Counted from the first letter of the stretch, positions 45,049 through 54,497 are shown. The stretch is 64,000 bases of DNA from Janthinobacterium rivuli (GCF_029690045.1 NZ_CP121464.1:4712001-4776000), one strand, 5' to 3'. Notes: generated by a model not told the origin, from the sequence alone. Numbers and translations: made by a program.

Positions 45049-45297
45049 ATGCGACTCCCACTACAAAGCCCGCCTGTTTCGCGCAGCGCGCGTGGCCCTA
45101 TCAACGCACAAGCCAACGTACAAGCCAGCGGCATGCAGCCGTCCGCCTGCGGACCGACCAACACGGGCCAAGGCCAGTGCTTCGATACACACGGGCCGAT
45201 AGGCGGACCGACAGCCCATAATTGCAGCGCCTGCTGCGCCCGGCGCGGCGCGATTCATTGGCAAGGCGTGAATGGCACCTTTGCCATCTGCCACTGA
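45049..45297 (+). CDS. Cys-rich small peptide 2 (candidate RiPP precursor)
   Basis: 82 aa from ATG at 45049 with GAGGAAGGA 7 nt before it. MRLPLQSPPVSRSARGP carries the same LPLQ-x3-V-x-RS motif as peptide 1. The C-terminal part has six cysteines at 34, 44, 59, 62, 63 and 81 (ACGPTNTGQGQC, NCSACCARR, FAIC). It is longer and more Gly/Thr/His-rich than peptide 1. The shared N-terminus with a diverged core is the usual precursor pattern. It is tandem with peptide 1, 112 bp apart. Confidence 0.75.
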   Translation: MRLPLQSPPVSRSARGPINAQANVQASGMQPSACGPTNTGQGQCFDTHGPIGGPTAHNCSACCARRGAIHWQGVNGTFAICH

Positions 45298-45383
45298 GCA
45301 CCGATTCCGCTCGCCAGATTCCCGCCTCCTGCCCTCTGCCGGAAGCGGGAACTGCATTGACCGCAGTCCGGTCACGCCATGCG

Positions 45384-46574
45384 CTAGAACAAATCCAGCT
45401 GTCCCGCATTCCCCCCTTTTACCTTGATTCCCAGCGGCGGCACCACCAGCGGCCGGCGGAACTGCGTGCAATCGAGCTGCTTGAAGCGGCCGCCCTTGCC
45501 GTGCAGCCCCAGCCGGTGCACGGCCTTTTCAAAACGCTGGCGGATGAGGTCGGCCCACACGCCTTCGCCCCGCATGCGCGCGCCGAACGCGCTGTCGTAA
45601 TCCTTGCCGCCACGCATTTCGCGCACCCGGTTCATCACGCGCTGGGCCCGTTCCGGGAAGTGCGCTTCCAGCCATTGCTGAAACAAGGGACTCACTTCCC
45701 ACGGCAGGCGCAGCACCACGTAATGGGCGTGGATGGCACCCGCGTCGCGCACGGCTTCGAGCAGCTGTTCGATTTCCGGCTCCGTCACGAACGGGATGAT
45801 GGGCGCAATGCTCACGCCCACGGGAATGCCCGCCTCCGTCAGGGTGCGGATGGTGCGCAGGCGCCGTGCCGGGGCGGCCGCGCGCGGTTCCAGAGTACGC
45901 GCGATGGCCGGGTCAAGCGTGGTGACAGTCACGGCAACGGCTGCCAGGCGCTTGGCCGCCATGGGCGCCAGAATGTCGATGTCGCGTTCGATCAACGACG
46001 ATTTCGTGATCAGCGCCACGGGATGGTCGCACTCGTGCAGCACTTCCAGCACGCGCCGCGTCAGCTGCCGTTCGCGTTCGCACGGCTGATACGCATCGGT
46101 ATTGACGCCCAGGGCGATCGGTTCGGGCACATACGAGGGCCTGGCCAGTTCGCGCCGCAACAGTTCGGGAGCGTTCACCTTGGCGTAGATGCGGCTTTCG
46201 AAGTCCAGGCCCGGCGACAGGCCCAGATAGCTGTGCGTGGGGCGGGCAAAGCAATAAATGCAGCCATGTTCGCAGCCGCGATATGGGTTCAGCGAGACGT
46301 TGAACGGCAAATCGGGCGAAGCGTTGCGCGTCAGGATGGTGCGCGCCTGCTCGTCGCTGACCTGCGTCTTCCAGCCCGGCGCCGGCGCCTCACCATCTGC
46401 CGCATCCAGGCCGCCCACGCTCCAGCCATCATCAAAACCGGCGCGCGCGTGCACTTCGTAGCGCCCCTGCAGGTTCGAGACGGCACCGCGCCCCTTGTGC
46501 GCTTTCAGCGATTGCGGCGGCAACATGGCTTGCCCGGCGAAGCTGTCATCATGCTCTGGAATGATTGCTTTCAT
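45384..46574 (-). CDS. PA0069-family radical SAM protein (SPL-like)
   Basis: 396 aa. The [4Fe-4S] motif C-x3-C-x2-C is seen in YRGCEHGCIYCFARPTHSYL, followed by DFESRIYAKVNAPELL and VNTDAYQPCERERQLTRRVL. The C-terminal part has GEGVWADLIRQRFEKAVHRL. It resembles spore photoproduct lyase-like radical SAM proteins. Start 46574 (MKAIIPEHDD) is preferred because the longer frame starts inside a LexA box. Transcription under LexA suggests a DNA-damage role, which is inference. It is convergent with the peptide 2 gene. Confidence 0.88.
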   Translation of the reverse strand: MKAIIPEHDDSFAGQAMLPPQSLKAHKGRGAVSNLQGRYEVHARAGFDDGWSVGGLDAADGEAPAPGWKTQVSDEQARTILTRNASPDLPFNVSLNPYRGCEHGCIYCFARPTHSYLGLSPGLDFESRIYAKVNAPELLRRELARPSYVPEPIALGVNTDAYQPCERERQLTRRVLEVLHECDHPVALITKSSLIERDIDILAPMAAKRLAAVAVTVTTLDPAIARTLEPRAAAPARRLRTIRTLTEAGIPVGVSIAPIIPFVTEPEIEQLLEAVRDAGAIHAHYVVLRLPWEVSPLFQQWLEAHFPERAQRVMNRVREMRGGKDYDSAFGARMRGEGVWADLIRQRFEKAVHRLGLHGKGGRFKQLDCTQFRRPLVVPPLGIKVKGGNAGQLDLF

Positions 46575-46589
46575 GAACGGCCCCATCAA

Positions 46590-46605
46590 CTGTATATACA
46601 TACAG
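46590..46605 (-). promoter_or_regulatory. LexA (SOS) box
   Basis: The minus strand reads CTGT-ATGTATAT-ACAG, a perfect CTGT-N8-ACAG with an AT-rich centre, almost the E. coli consensus. It lies just downstream of the -10 box and 16 bp before the radical SAM start codon, a position where LexA would block initiation. Confidence 0.85.
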
Positions 46606-46606
46606 T

Positions 46607-46635
46607 ATACTATGCCGCTGTGCGGCCAATATCAA
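46607..46635 (-). promoter_or_regulatory. Sigma-70 promoter of the radical SAM gene
   Basis: -35 TTGATA, 17-bp spacer, -10 TAGTAT on the minus strand. The LexA box follows directly, covering the expected start site. Confidence 0.6.
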
Positions 46636-46654
46636 GGGCTGCCATGGTGCTATT

Positions 46655-47338
46655 TCAAGCTTTTTCCCCCTGCGGCATGACATAACTCAACTGCTGCGCG
46701 ACAAAACCGTCAAATGCCGTGATCAGGGGAACGAAGCGGGCCTCGTCCTGCTCCAACTGCATCAAGGCATAGCACGTCGCTTCCAGTGTCGATAACTGGT
46801 CTGGCGCGTGCGCCTTGCGGATCAGGTAATGGGAAGCGGGCGTATCGCGCAGGGGCAGGCGCGGCAGCTGTTGCAACAGGGGATTCAGGTACAGCATCTT
46901 GCGGCTCTTGCGCCAGGTGGCGTCCAGCACCACCAGCCGCAATAAGGTGGGATCGAGCAAGATGGCGGGGTCGAGCGCTGGCGGCGGCGCGATGCCCAGC
47001 GAACGGTCGCCGGGCGTATCCGGGTATAGCAGCACGTTGTGCTTGCCGGCCAGTAGTCCGGCGAGCGTATCGGGGGCAAACTGCTCGCCCGTCAGCATGC
47101 GGCTGTTGGGCAAGCTCAGGTGCAGCAAGCGGGCGCTGCCCTTGGCATTGTGGACTTCCAGCGGATGCTGCAGGATCAGCACGTCCACCGCGTGGGCAAC
47201 GGGGGCGATCCAACGGCAGATGCAGCTGGATGCGGCGCGCAGGCAGGCTGGGCAGCGCGCGCGTTTGGCGGATTCCCCCTGGGAGGTCGATGCAGCGGTA
47301 GAGCTAAGAGTAAGGCTGGAGGTACGGCGGGTGGTCAT
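46655..47338 (-). CDS. DTW-domain protein (tRNA acp3U synthase type)
   Basis: 227 aa. An N-terminal zinc-type cluster (CPACLRAASSCICRW) is followed by VLILQHPLEVHNAKGSARLL and the D-x-T/A-W signature in LVVLDATWRKSRKMLYLNPL, then SHYLIRKAH. DTW proteins (TapT/YfiP) transfer the aminocarboxypropyl group from SAM to uridine in tRNA. The variant DATW keeps the aspartate and tryptophan. It starts 65 bp before the chemoreceptor's stop. Confidence 0.88.
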   Translation of the reverse strand: MTTRRTSSLTLSSTAASTSQGESAKRARCPACLRAASSCICRWIAPVAHAVDVLILQHPLEVHNAKGSARLLHLSLPNSRMLTGEQFAPDTLAGLLAGKHNVLLYPDTPGDRSLGIAPPPALDPAILLDPTLLRLVVLDATWRKSRKMLYLNPLLQQLPRLPLRDTPASHYLIRKAHAPDQLSTLEATCYALMQLEQDEARFVPLITAFDGFVAQQLSYVMPQGEKA

Positions 47339-47409
47339 GGCGGAGCGCGTTCACGGCTGTCTTCAAGCCGCGATTGTAGCGCCCGCGCCATGCTAGGAGG
47401 AAACTGCGC

Positions 47410-49173
47410 TTAAAACTCTTCCCATTCGTCGGCGCCCGATGCCACTGGTGCCTTCGGCGCGCGTGCGCGCGCAGCGTCCGCTTGCGCCGCCTTGCCCGGC
47501 GTAGGCGCAGTCACGGCAGGCGCTGGCGCGCGTCGCTTGGCAGGCTGAATGGCGGGACGCATGGCAGCTCGCATCGCAGCTGGTGCAGGCGCCGTCACGG
47601 ACGGGCCAGCACTGGCCGATACATATTGTTGCGTTGCATCGAGCTTGAACACGCCCACGACCTCGGCCAGCTTGGCGGCCTGTTCCTGCATGGATTCGGC
47701 CGCCGCGGCAGCCTCTTCCACCAAGGCCGCATTTTGCTGCGTCACCTGGTCCATCTGGCCAATGGCCTGGTTGACTTGCTCGATGCCGGCGCGCTGTTCA
47801 TCGCTGGCATCCGTGATCTGGTTCATGATCTGCGTCACGTGGCTGATGCTTTGCACGATTTCATCCATGGTGCGGCCCGCCTTGTCCACCAGTTGCGAAC
47901 CGGCCTCGACCTTTTGCACGGAATCGTCGATCAAGCCCTTGATTTCCTTGGCCGCCGCGCTGGAGCGCTGCGCCAGGTTGCGCACTTCGGAGGCGACGAC
48001 GGCAAAACCACGGCCCTGCTCGCCGGCCCTGGCCGCTTCCACGGCCGCGTTCAGGGCCAGAATATTCGTCTGAAAGGCGATGGCGTCGATGACGCTGATG
48101 ATGTCGACGATCTTGCGCGAGGAATCGTTGATCGAACCCATGGTGCTGACCACTTCCGACACCACCACGCCGCCCTTGCTGGCGATCTGCGAAGCGTCGA
48201 TGGCCAGCTGGTTGGCGCTGCGCGCATTGTCGGCATTGAGTTTCACGGTGGAGGTCAGCTCTTCCATGGACGACGCCGTCTCTTCCAGCGAACTGGCCTG
48301 CTCTTCCGTGCGCGACGACAAGTCCAGGTTGCCGGCGGCAATTTCGCTCGACGCCGTGCTGATCGATTCGGTGCCGGCGCGCACCTGGCCCACGATACTG
48401 ACCAGTTTATCGTTCATGTTTTTCAGCGCATGCATCAATTGCCCCGTCTCATCGCGGCTTTCCACGACGATATGGCTGGTCAGGTCGCCAGCGGAAACGG
48501 CTTCCGCCACCTCGACGGCGCGCGTGATGGGACGCGTGATCGAGCGCGTGATCCAGTACGCGCAGGCGATTCCCAGCAAGATGGCCACCCCGCCCAGCGA
48601 GATCAGCAGCAAACGGCCGCTTTCGTAGCGCGAACGGATTTGCGCGGCCGTTTCATCAAGCAATCTGGCTTCCAGCAGTTCCAGCTTCTTCAGCGACGCC
48701 AGGTAGATGTCGCGCTTGACGGCCATGTCGCCTTCATACAGGCGCTTGCCCAGTTCCAGGTCGCCCGCATTCTTGGCTTTGAACACATTCTTGCGCACTT
48801 CCGTGTAGGCCTTGCGCGTGCTCAACACTTCCTGGTACAGCGATTGCTCTTCGGCATTCAGCTCGCTCTTGCCGATATCGTTCTGGATTTCCGTGGCGCG
48901 TGCTGACGAGACCGCCATTTCCTTTTCAAACTGCTTCTGGTGTTCGGGATCGCCCACTTTCCAGGCGGCCGCCGTGCGCGCCGCGTTCACCTCGATGACC
49001 TTGGTCCATTCAGCGATCAGTCGTTCATTGCGCACCTTGACGTTGACGAGCGCATCGGTTTCCTTGCTGGCGCTTTGCATCTGCACGATGCCCACCACGG
49101 TCAGGCTGGTCAACAGGAGCAGGACGGCGGCAAAACCGCCACCGAGACGTACGCCGATTTTGAGGTTTTTCAT
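47410..49173 (-). CDS. Methyl-accepting chemotaxis protein (4HB sensor)
   Basis: A 587-aa receptor. TM1 about residues 10-30 ([19 protein letters not shown]). A four-helix-bundle-type periplasmic part ([36 protein letters not shown]) is followed by TM2 near 190-210 and a HAMP segment. The signalling tip [20 protein letters not shown] and the C-terminal DEWEEF pentapeptide type are present. It is about 70% like the receptor at 4882-6834 in its signalling half by eye. The ligand is unknown. Confidence 0.93.
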   Translation of the reverse strand: MKNLKIGVRLGGGFAAVLLLLTSLTVVGIVQMQSASKETDALVNVKVRNERLIAEWTKVIEVNAARTAAAWKVGDPEHQKQFEKEMAVSSARATEIQNDIGKSELNAEEQSLYQEVLSTRKAYTEVRKNVFKAKNAGDLELGKRLYEGDMAVKRDIYLASLKKLELLEARLLDETAAQIRSRYESGRLLLISLGGVAILLGIACAYWITRSITRPITRAVEVAEAVSAGDLTSHIVVESRDETGQLMHALKNMNDKLVSIVGQVRAGTESISTASSEIAAGNLDLSSRTEEQASSLEETASSMEELTSTVKLNADNARSANQLAIDASQIASKGGVVVSEVVSTMGSINDSSRKIVDIISVIDAIAFQTNILALNAAVEAARAGEQGRGFAVVASEVRNLAQRSSAAAKEIKGLIDDSVQKVEAGSQLVDKAGRTMDEIVQSISHVTQIMNQITDASDEQRAGIEQVNQAIGQMDQVTQQNAALVEEAAAAAESMQEQAAKLAEVVGVFKLDATQQYVSASAGPSVTAPAPAAMRAAMRPAIQPAKRRAPAPAVTAPTPGKAAQADAARARAPKAPVASGADEWEEF

Positions 49174-49405
49174 TGCGTGATTCCTATCTGAAGAAAACGA
49201 TGCACAGACGCCACGAAACCGACCTGCTGCTACGTATCAATATAGCAGGCATCTGCCGTGCGGCAATCACGAACGGTGGCGCGACGGACACGTCGCCACC
49301 GGAATGGCAGCGCGCCGCAGCGCACTACTTTGGAGCAGATTGTGAGTGAATCAGAATGGTATTGCAAGAAATAACATGCAGAAAAGCAACAATCATAAGG
49401 TGAAA

Positions 49406-49426
49406 TGCCGCCACGAACGGGCGGCA
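49406..49426 (-). terminator. Weak terminator-like hairpin after the lipocalin gene
   Basis: TGCCGCC-CGTTCGT-GGCGGCA on the minus strand, followed by TTTCACCTT. The T-run is poor. The 264 bp between the chemoreceptor and lipocalin genes (49174-49437) otherwise hold only the chemoreceptor's promoter region. Confidence 0.4.
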
Positions 49427-49437
49427 GGCAAGCAGTG

Positions 49438-49950
49438 TCAGTTTTGCTTCACGTAAATCAATTTTGATGTATCGAAACCCAGGCCAGCGGCTTTCCCGAT
49501 CAGGCGCTGCTGCAAGGCCGGATCCATGGTTGGCGTGCGCGACAACAGCCAGAAGTAAGACTTGTCGGGACCGCTGATCATGGAATAGCTGTAATCTTGC
49601 TGGTCCAAATCAAAAACGATGTAGGAACCATAGAAGGGGCCGAAAAACGACACTTTCAGGTAGCCCACGTCTTTCTTGTCAACGAAATACGCCTTGCCTT
49701 CCGCGTCCTTCCAGACGGCGTCCGCATCCTTGTAGCCGCGGTTGAGCACTTTCAGGCCGCCATCCTGTCGCAGGCTGTAATCGGCCGTCACCTGGCTCAG
49801 GCCGCGTTCGAACGAATGGTCGAGGCGCGCGATCTCATACCATTTCCCCAGATAGCGGGTCGTGTCGAAGTTGCTAACAGGCACAATATTCTCGGGACGG
49901 CCCACGCAGCCGGCCAGCACAAGCACACTTAGCAATAACAGTTTTTTCAT
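49438..49950 (-). CDS. blc: Outer-membrane lipocalin Blc
   Basis: 170 aa. The signal MKKLLLLSVLVLAGCVG ends in an LAGC lipobox. The lipocalin fold has YLGKWYEIARLDHSFERGLS, YFVDKKDVGYLKVSFFGPFY, and YFWLLSRTPTMDPALQQRL. Blc binds lipids or lysophospholipids at the outer membrane. It is followed 21 bp later by a binding-protein gene upstream on the same strand. Confidence 0.93.
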   Translation of the reverse strand: MKKLLLLSVLVLAGCVGRPENIVPVSNFDTTRYLGKWYEIARLDHSFERGLSQVTADYSLRQDGGLKVLNRGYKDADAVWKDAEGKAYFVDKKDVGYLKVSFFGPFYGSYIVFDLDQQDYSYSMISGPDKSYFWLLSRTPTMDPALQQRLIGKAAGLGFDTSKLIYVKQN

Positions 49951-49971
49951 GTTTTTCTCCGTCCGGTTGAA

Positions 49972-50772
49972 TCAGGGTTGCAGCGCGCGGTCAACGATGC
50001 GGCGGATCGCGCCACTGTTCTGCATGCGCACGATGGCGGCATTGAATTGTTCGATAAAGTCATCGCGATAAGGATAGGCGGCAAGCTGGCGCGCCGTAAA
50101 ACCCAGGTGGCCCTGCTGGCTGGCCAGCTGCGCCATTTCCTGTATCGCCTGCATCGGCGTGCCAGGCGCCCCCTCGCGCCGGATGCGCTGCAATTCCCAC
50201 TGCGCCGACAGGCGGTCGCTGACATAGCAATCGATGCGCCCGCGCATCAGCTTGAGCAGATTCGTGCGCGTTCCCTTGGCAGGGTCGAGCACGATTTTTT
50301 CAGCGCGCAAGGATGCCATCAAGCCCGCGTCGCCTGGCAGGAAACCCGCGTTCACGCCGATATGCAGGCCACCGTAATCGGCGGGCCAGTGCCGCAGCGC
50401 GCGTTTGGCCAGCACGTCCTGGTTGCACAGCACCACCAGCTGCTCCATCAGCAGCGGCACGGAATAGCGCACGTACGGCCGCTCGCTGCGCCACGAATAC
50501 GGCGGATACAGGGCGAAGGCATCGCCCGTCTGCAGCATCAGCAAACCCCGTTTCCAGGGCACGGGACGCAGCTGCACCGCATACTGCGGCATCGATTGCA
50601 TCGCTTCGCGCACGATCTCCGTGTAAATGCCTTTCATCTGGCCGTTTTCAACATAGGAGTACGGCGGATAATCGTCGTCGCCATAAATCACCAGCGGCGT
50701 GACGCCTTCGGCCTGCGCGCTGGCAGCAATGAACAGGCATAGCGCGGCAGGCAAGATGAGCATTCTGAACAT
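49972..50772 (-). CDS. Periplasmic substrate-binding protein (family 3 type)
   Basis: 266 aa. Signal peptide MFRMLILPAALCLFIAASAQ, then a type II periplasmic binding fold: PLVIYGDDDYPPYSYVENGQ, GIYTEIVREAMQSM, and RPVPWKRGLLMLQTGDAFAL. No permease or ATPase is encoded next to it, so it could be a free sensor/binding protein and not part of an ABC importer. Ligand unknown; similar proteins bind amino acids. The downstream blc gene may be co-transcribed. Confidence 0.85.
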   Translation of the reverse strand: MFRMLILPAALCLFIAASAQAEGVTPLVIYGDDDYPPYSYVENGQMKGIYTEIVREAMQSMPQYAVQLRPVPWKRGLLMLQTGDAFALYPPYSWRSERPYVRYSVPLLMEQLVVLCNQDVLAKRALRHWPADYGGLHIGVNAGFLPGDAGLMASLRAEKIVLDPAKGTRTNLLKLMRGRIDCYVSDRLSAQWELQRIRREGAPGTPMQAIQEMAQLASQQGHLGFTARQLAAYPYRDDFIEQFNAAIVRMQNSGAIRRIVDRALQP

Positions 50773-50805
50773 GCCCGAAGAGTAGCATGGAAGGGGCCAA
50801 GGCCA

Positions 50806-51837
50806 TCATCCGTTTGCACTGTTCGTGCCCAGCATTTCGTCGAGCTGCGCCAGGGTGCTGGAGTCCTTCACGACGGCGCGCAACCACAGATGCAGCGGCA
50901 GCTCGCCCCAGCTGGCTGCCTTGTCCGCCAGGTAGGCGACGGGGCTGTGCGGCTCCGTGCGGCGGAAGAAATCGGCCACCTGACGCAGCTGGGCCAGCGC
51001 CTGCTGGCGCTGTACGATGGCGCCCCCACTGCCGCCGGCGCCCTGGCCAGCGGCGGGCGGCGCGCCGGCAAAATCCGCACCGGGCGACAGCGGCGCGATG
51101 AAGTGAATGGCGTTTTCCAGCACTTCGCGCGCGGCGCGAAAACTCGGGCCGTCGGCGCCGAAACGCGCATCGACGCTGCGCTCGAACGCCAGCAGCGACT
51201 GCATGCAGTACTGCGCATCGGCCAGCAGGCCGTCGGAATAGGCACGCGTGTTCCTTTGCCGCGCCGCCTCCATCTGCGCCAGGGTCGTGCCCTCTTCGTG
51301 ACGCGCATCGCCCCAGCCCTGATCCGCCGCGCCCTGCGCCAGGCTGGCGGTCGCGCGCTGGCGCGCCGCATCGAAGTCCTGCAGCGAATACAGGCCGTCG
51401 GTGCCGTCGGTCAGCGGGATCTCGCGCAGCAGCTGCGGCGTGCGCGACAGCAGCCAGAAGACATTGCCGATGCGCTGTTCCTGGTCGCCCTCTTCCGCCG
51501 GCGGGTACAGGCCATCCCAGTAACGTTCGCACAGGCCGGCCAGCAACGCGTAGCCATCGCCCAGGCCACGGAAGTGGCGCGTCTTCGCGTGCGCCTCGGC
51601 CAGCCACACGGCCACGCGCAAATCCTTGCTGCGCGTGGCGATCAGCTGTTCGCAGCGCGTCGACACGAACGGCCAGTCGGCTTCCTTCAGCGCCGTCACC
51701 CATTCGCCCTGGTCCAGGCTGGGATCATCGTGCTGGCGCGCGCGCGCGATGGCGTCGAGCTCCTGACTGAAAGTGAGGTCTTCGCCGCAGGGACTGACGG
51801 CGCTGACGGGGTGCAGCAACTGCTCCAGATTGAACAT
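50806..51837 (-). CDS. tssA: T6SS baseplate-sheath protein TssA
   Basis: 343 aa. The ImpA N-terminal domain has HPVSAVSPCGEDLTFSQELD, the central TRHFRGLGDGYALLAGLCER and WDGLYPPAEE. The C-terminal extension (KDSSTLAQLDEMLG) is of the short TssA type. TssA caps the growing sheath and links baseplate and tail. It is the last gene of the minus-strand T6SS operon, 20 bp after tssH. Confidence 0.93.
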   Translation of the reverse strand: MFNLEQLLHPVSAVSPCGEDLTFSQELDAIARARQHDDPSLDQGEWVTALKEADWPFVSTRCEQLIATRSKDLRVAVWLAEAHAKTRHFRGLGDGYALLAGLCERYWDGLYPPAEEGDQEQRIGNVFWLLSRTPQLLREIPLTDGTDGLYSLQDFDAARQRATASLAQGAADQGWGDARHEEGTTLAQMEAARQRNTRAYSDGLLADAQYCMQSLLAFERSVDARFGADGPSFRAAREVLENAIHFIAPLSPGADFAGAPPAAGQGAGGSGGAIVQRQQALAQLRQVADFFRRTEPHSPVAYLADKAASWGELPLHLWLRAVVKDSSTLAQLDEMLGTNSANG

Positions 51838-51857
51838 GGCGCTCTCCGGAAGGTGGA

Positions 51858-54497
51858 TTATCGGATCGTGTACTTGAACTGCCCCTGTTTATTTGCGCTG
51901 ACGCGTATCGACGCCACCGGCTCGCCTGCGGCCATGCGCGCCAGCACCGCTTCGGCGATCGCCGGCAGCAGGCTGCCGTTGAGGATCTGGTCGACGTTGC
52001 GCGCGCCCGAATCGACCTCGGTGCAGCGCGCCAGCACGGCGTCGACCAGGCCCGCGTCATGGCTGAACTGCGCCTGGTGGTTGCGCGCGATGCGCGCGCC
52101 TATTCGCGCCAGCTTCAGCGCGATGATCTCGGCCAGCACCGCGTCGTTGAGCGGATAGAAAGGCAGCACCTTCAGGCGCCCCAGCAAGGCCGGCTTGAAG
52201 TGCGCCACCAGTTGCGGGCGCACCAGTTCTTCCAGCGCGGCCGGCGTGGGCAAGTCCTGCGTCGCCCGGTTCAGGCAGGCGGCCATCATCGCGCCGGACC
52301 CCAGGTTCGAGGTGGCGATGATGATGGTGTTGCGAAAATCGACTTCGCGCCCTTCCGCATCATCGAGCACGCCCTTGTCGAAGACCTGGAAGAACAGCTC
52401 CAGCACGTCGGGGTGGGCTTTTTCCGCTTCATCGAGCAGCACCACGCTGTAGGGCTGGCGCCGCACGGCTTCCGTCAGCACGCCGCCTTCGCCATAGCCG
52501 ACATAGCCGGGCGGCGAGCCTTTCAGACCGGCCACGCTGTGCGCCTCCTGGTACTCGCTCATGTTGATGGTAATGAGCTTGCGCTCGCCGCCATACAGCA
52601 GGTCGGCCAGCGCCAGCGCCGTTTCCGTCTTGCCCGTGCCGGACGGCCCCGTGAACAGGAACACGGCTTGCGGCTTGTTCGGGTCGTCCAGGCTGGCGCG
52701 CGCCGTGCGCACGCGCTGCGCCACCGCCTCGATGACGTGCTCCTGTCCCAGCACCCGTTCGCGCAGCGCCCCATCGAGGGTCAGCACCGTGCGGATTTCA
52801 TCCTTGAGCATTTTCCCCAGCGGGATGCCGGTCCAGCCGGCGACGATGCCAGCGACCACCTGCGCATCGACTTCCAGTGGCGACAGCGGCGCTTCTCCCT
52901 GCAGGGCCGCCAGTTCTTCCTTCAGCGCCAGCAGGCGCGCCGCGCCGATCTCGCCCGGCCGCTCGCCGCGCAGCTGCACGCGCAAGTCGCCGATCTGCGC
53001 CACCAGCGCCTTTTCGCGCTCCCAGCGCTGCGCCAGCGCCGCGACCGCCGCCTGCCCTTCCTCATGCTCGCGCCGCAGCTGCGCCAGGCGCGCGGCGCCG
53101 GCTTTGTCGGGCACTTCGCCATCGGCCGCCTCGCGGGCCAGGGCGGCGATTTCCGCGCCGATGCGTTCCTGGCGCCGGTGCGCGTTTTCCAGCTGCGCCG
53201 GCGTGGCGCGCTGGCCCAGCGCCACCTTGGCGCACGCCGTATCGAGCACGCTGATGGCCTTGTCGGGCAGCTGGCGCCCGCTGATGTAGCGGTGCGACAG
53301 GCGCACGGCATCGACGATGGCGGCGTCGCGCACGCGGATGCCGAAATGGCGCTCCATCAAGGGCGCCATGGCGCGCAGCATGGCGCAGGCGATGTCTTCG
53401 CTCGGCTCTTCCACCTTCACCACCTGGAAGCGCCGCGCCAGCGCCGCATCCTTTTCAAAATACTTTTTGTACTCGCTCCAGGTGGTGGCGGCAATGGTGC
53501 GCAGGGCGCCGCGCGCCAGCGCCGGTTTCAGCAGATTGGCCGCGTCGTTCTGCCCCGCCTGGCCACCGGCGCCGATCATCGTGTGCGCCTCGTCGATGAA
53601 GAGGATGACCGGGTGCGGGCTTTTCGTCACCTCGTCGATGACGTTTTTCAGCCGGCTTTCGAATTCGCCTTTTACGCTGGCGCCGGCCTGCAGCAGGCCC
53701 ATGTCGAGCGCGTGGATGTGCGCGCCCTGCAGCACCTCGGGCACGTCGCCGGCGGCGATGCGCAAGGCCAGGCCTTCCACCACGGCCGTCTTGCCCACGC
53801 CCGCCTCGCCCGTGAGTATCGGATTGTTCTGGCGCCGGCGCAGCAGGATATCGACGGCCTGGCGTATCTCCGCCTCGCGGCCGATCACGGGGTCGAGCTT
53901 GCCATCGCGCGCCAGCTGCGTCAGGTCGGTGGTGAACTGGTCCAGCGCCGGGGTTTTGCTGGCCAGGGTAACCACAGGATCGTCGGACGTGCCGGCAAGC
54001 CGCGGCACTGCCGCGCTTTCCTCTTCGGAGCCGGCCGTGAGCTTGTCCGGATGGTGCTTCAATTGCTCCACGCTGAAGCGGGCGAACAGCTTCGAGCCGC
54101 GGTACGCGAGCTGCGCCAGTTCCGGCTCCGTCAGCAGTGCCAATAACAGGTGGCGGCTGCGGATGGGTCCCGGCTGCGCCGTGTCCAGCGAGGCGATCAG
54201 CCAGGCATGCTCGAACAGCAGCGGCAAATGGGGAGAAAAGACGGGCGTGCGCGCGCTGCCCGTGCGGAAGCCGCCGATCTCGCGCCGCAGGTCCGCCTCC
54301 AGCGCCGTCAGGCTGATTTCGCTGCGCTTCGCGATGGTGACGAAATCGCTGCGTTCCTGCTCCAGCAGCGCCAAAAACAGGTGTTCGATATCGACTTCAT
54401 ACTGGCCCAGTCCCACGCAGATGGCGGCGGCGCGGGTGGCGGCCGTGCGCGCCGTGTCATTCAGTTTGGCGATCAGGGTTTTCAGGTTATTGCTCAT
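51858..54497 (-). CDS. tssH: T6SS ATPase TssH (ClpV)
   Basis: An 879-aa Clp-family unfoldase that disassembles the contracted sheath. Two AAA+ modules are present: Walker A1 GEAGVGKTAVVEGLA and Walker A2 GPSGTGKTETALALADLLY, with VILFIDEAHTMIGAGGQAGQ and VLLDEAEKAHPD as the B motifs. The N-terminal ClpN-type repeats bind sheath protein. The last bases of tssE overlap its start by 4 nt. Confidence 0.97.
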   Translation of the reverse strand: MSNNLKTLIAKLNDTARTAATRAAAICVGLGQYEVDIEHLFLALLEQERSDFVTIAKRSEISLTALEADLRREIGGFRTGSARTPVFSPHLPLLFEHAWLIASLDTAQPGPIRSRHLLLALLTEPELAQLAYRGSKLFARFSVEQLKHHPDKLTAGSEEESAAVPRLAGTSDDPVVTLASKTPALDQFTTDLTQLARDGKLDPVIGREAEIRQAVDILLRRRQNNPILTGEAGVGKTAVVEGLALRIAAGDVPEVLQGAHIHALDMGLLQAGASVKGEFESRLKNVIDEVTKSPHPVILFIDEAHTMIGAGGQAGQNDAANLLKPALARGALRTIAATTWSEYKKYFEKDAALARRFQVVKVEEPSEDIACAMLRAMAPLMERHFGIRVRDAAIVDAVRLSHRYISGRQLPDKAISVLDTACAKVALGQRATPAQLENAHRRQERIGAEIAALAREAADGEVPDKAGAARLAQLRREHEEGQAAVAALAQRWEREKALVAQIGDLRVQLRGERPGEIGAARLLALKEELAALQGEAPLSPLEVDAQVVAGIVAGWTGIPLGKMLKDEIRTVLTLDGALRERVLGQEHVIEAVAQRVRTARASLDDPNKPQAVFLFTGPSGTGKTETALALADLLYGGERKLITINMSEYQEAHSVAGLKGSPPGYVGYGEGGVLTEAVRRQPYSVVLLDEAEKAHPDVLELFFQVFDKGVLDDAEGREVDFRNTIIIATSNLGSGAMMAACLNRATQDLPTPAALEELVRPQLVAHFKPALLGRLKVLPFYPLNDAVLAEIIALKLARIGARIARNHQAQFSHDAGLVDAVLARCTEVDSGARNVDQILNGSLLPAIAEAVLARMAAGEPVASIRVSANKQGQFKYTIR

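Noticed and set aside
52059..54146. 695-codon open frame on the plus strand
   Set aside because: Antisense to tssH; composition is that of a shadow frame.
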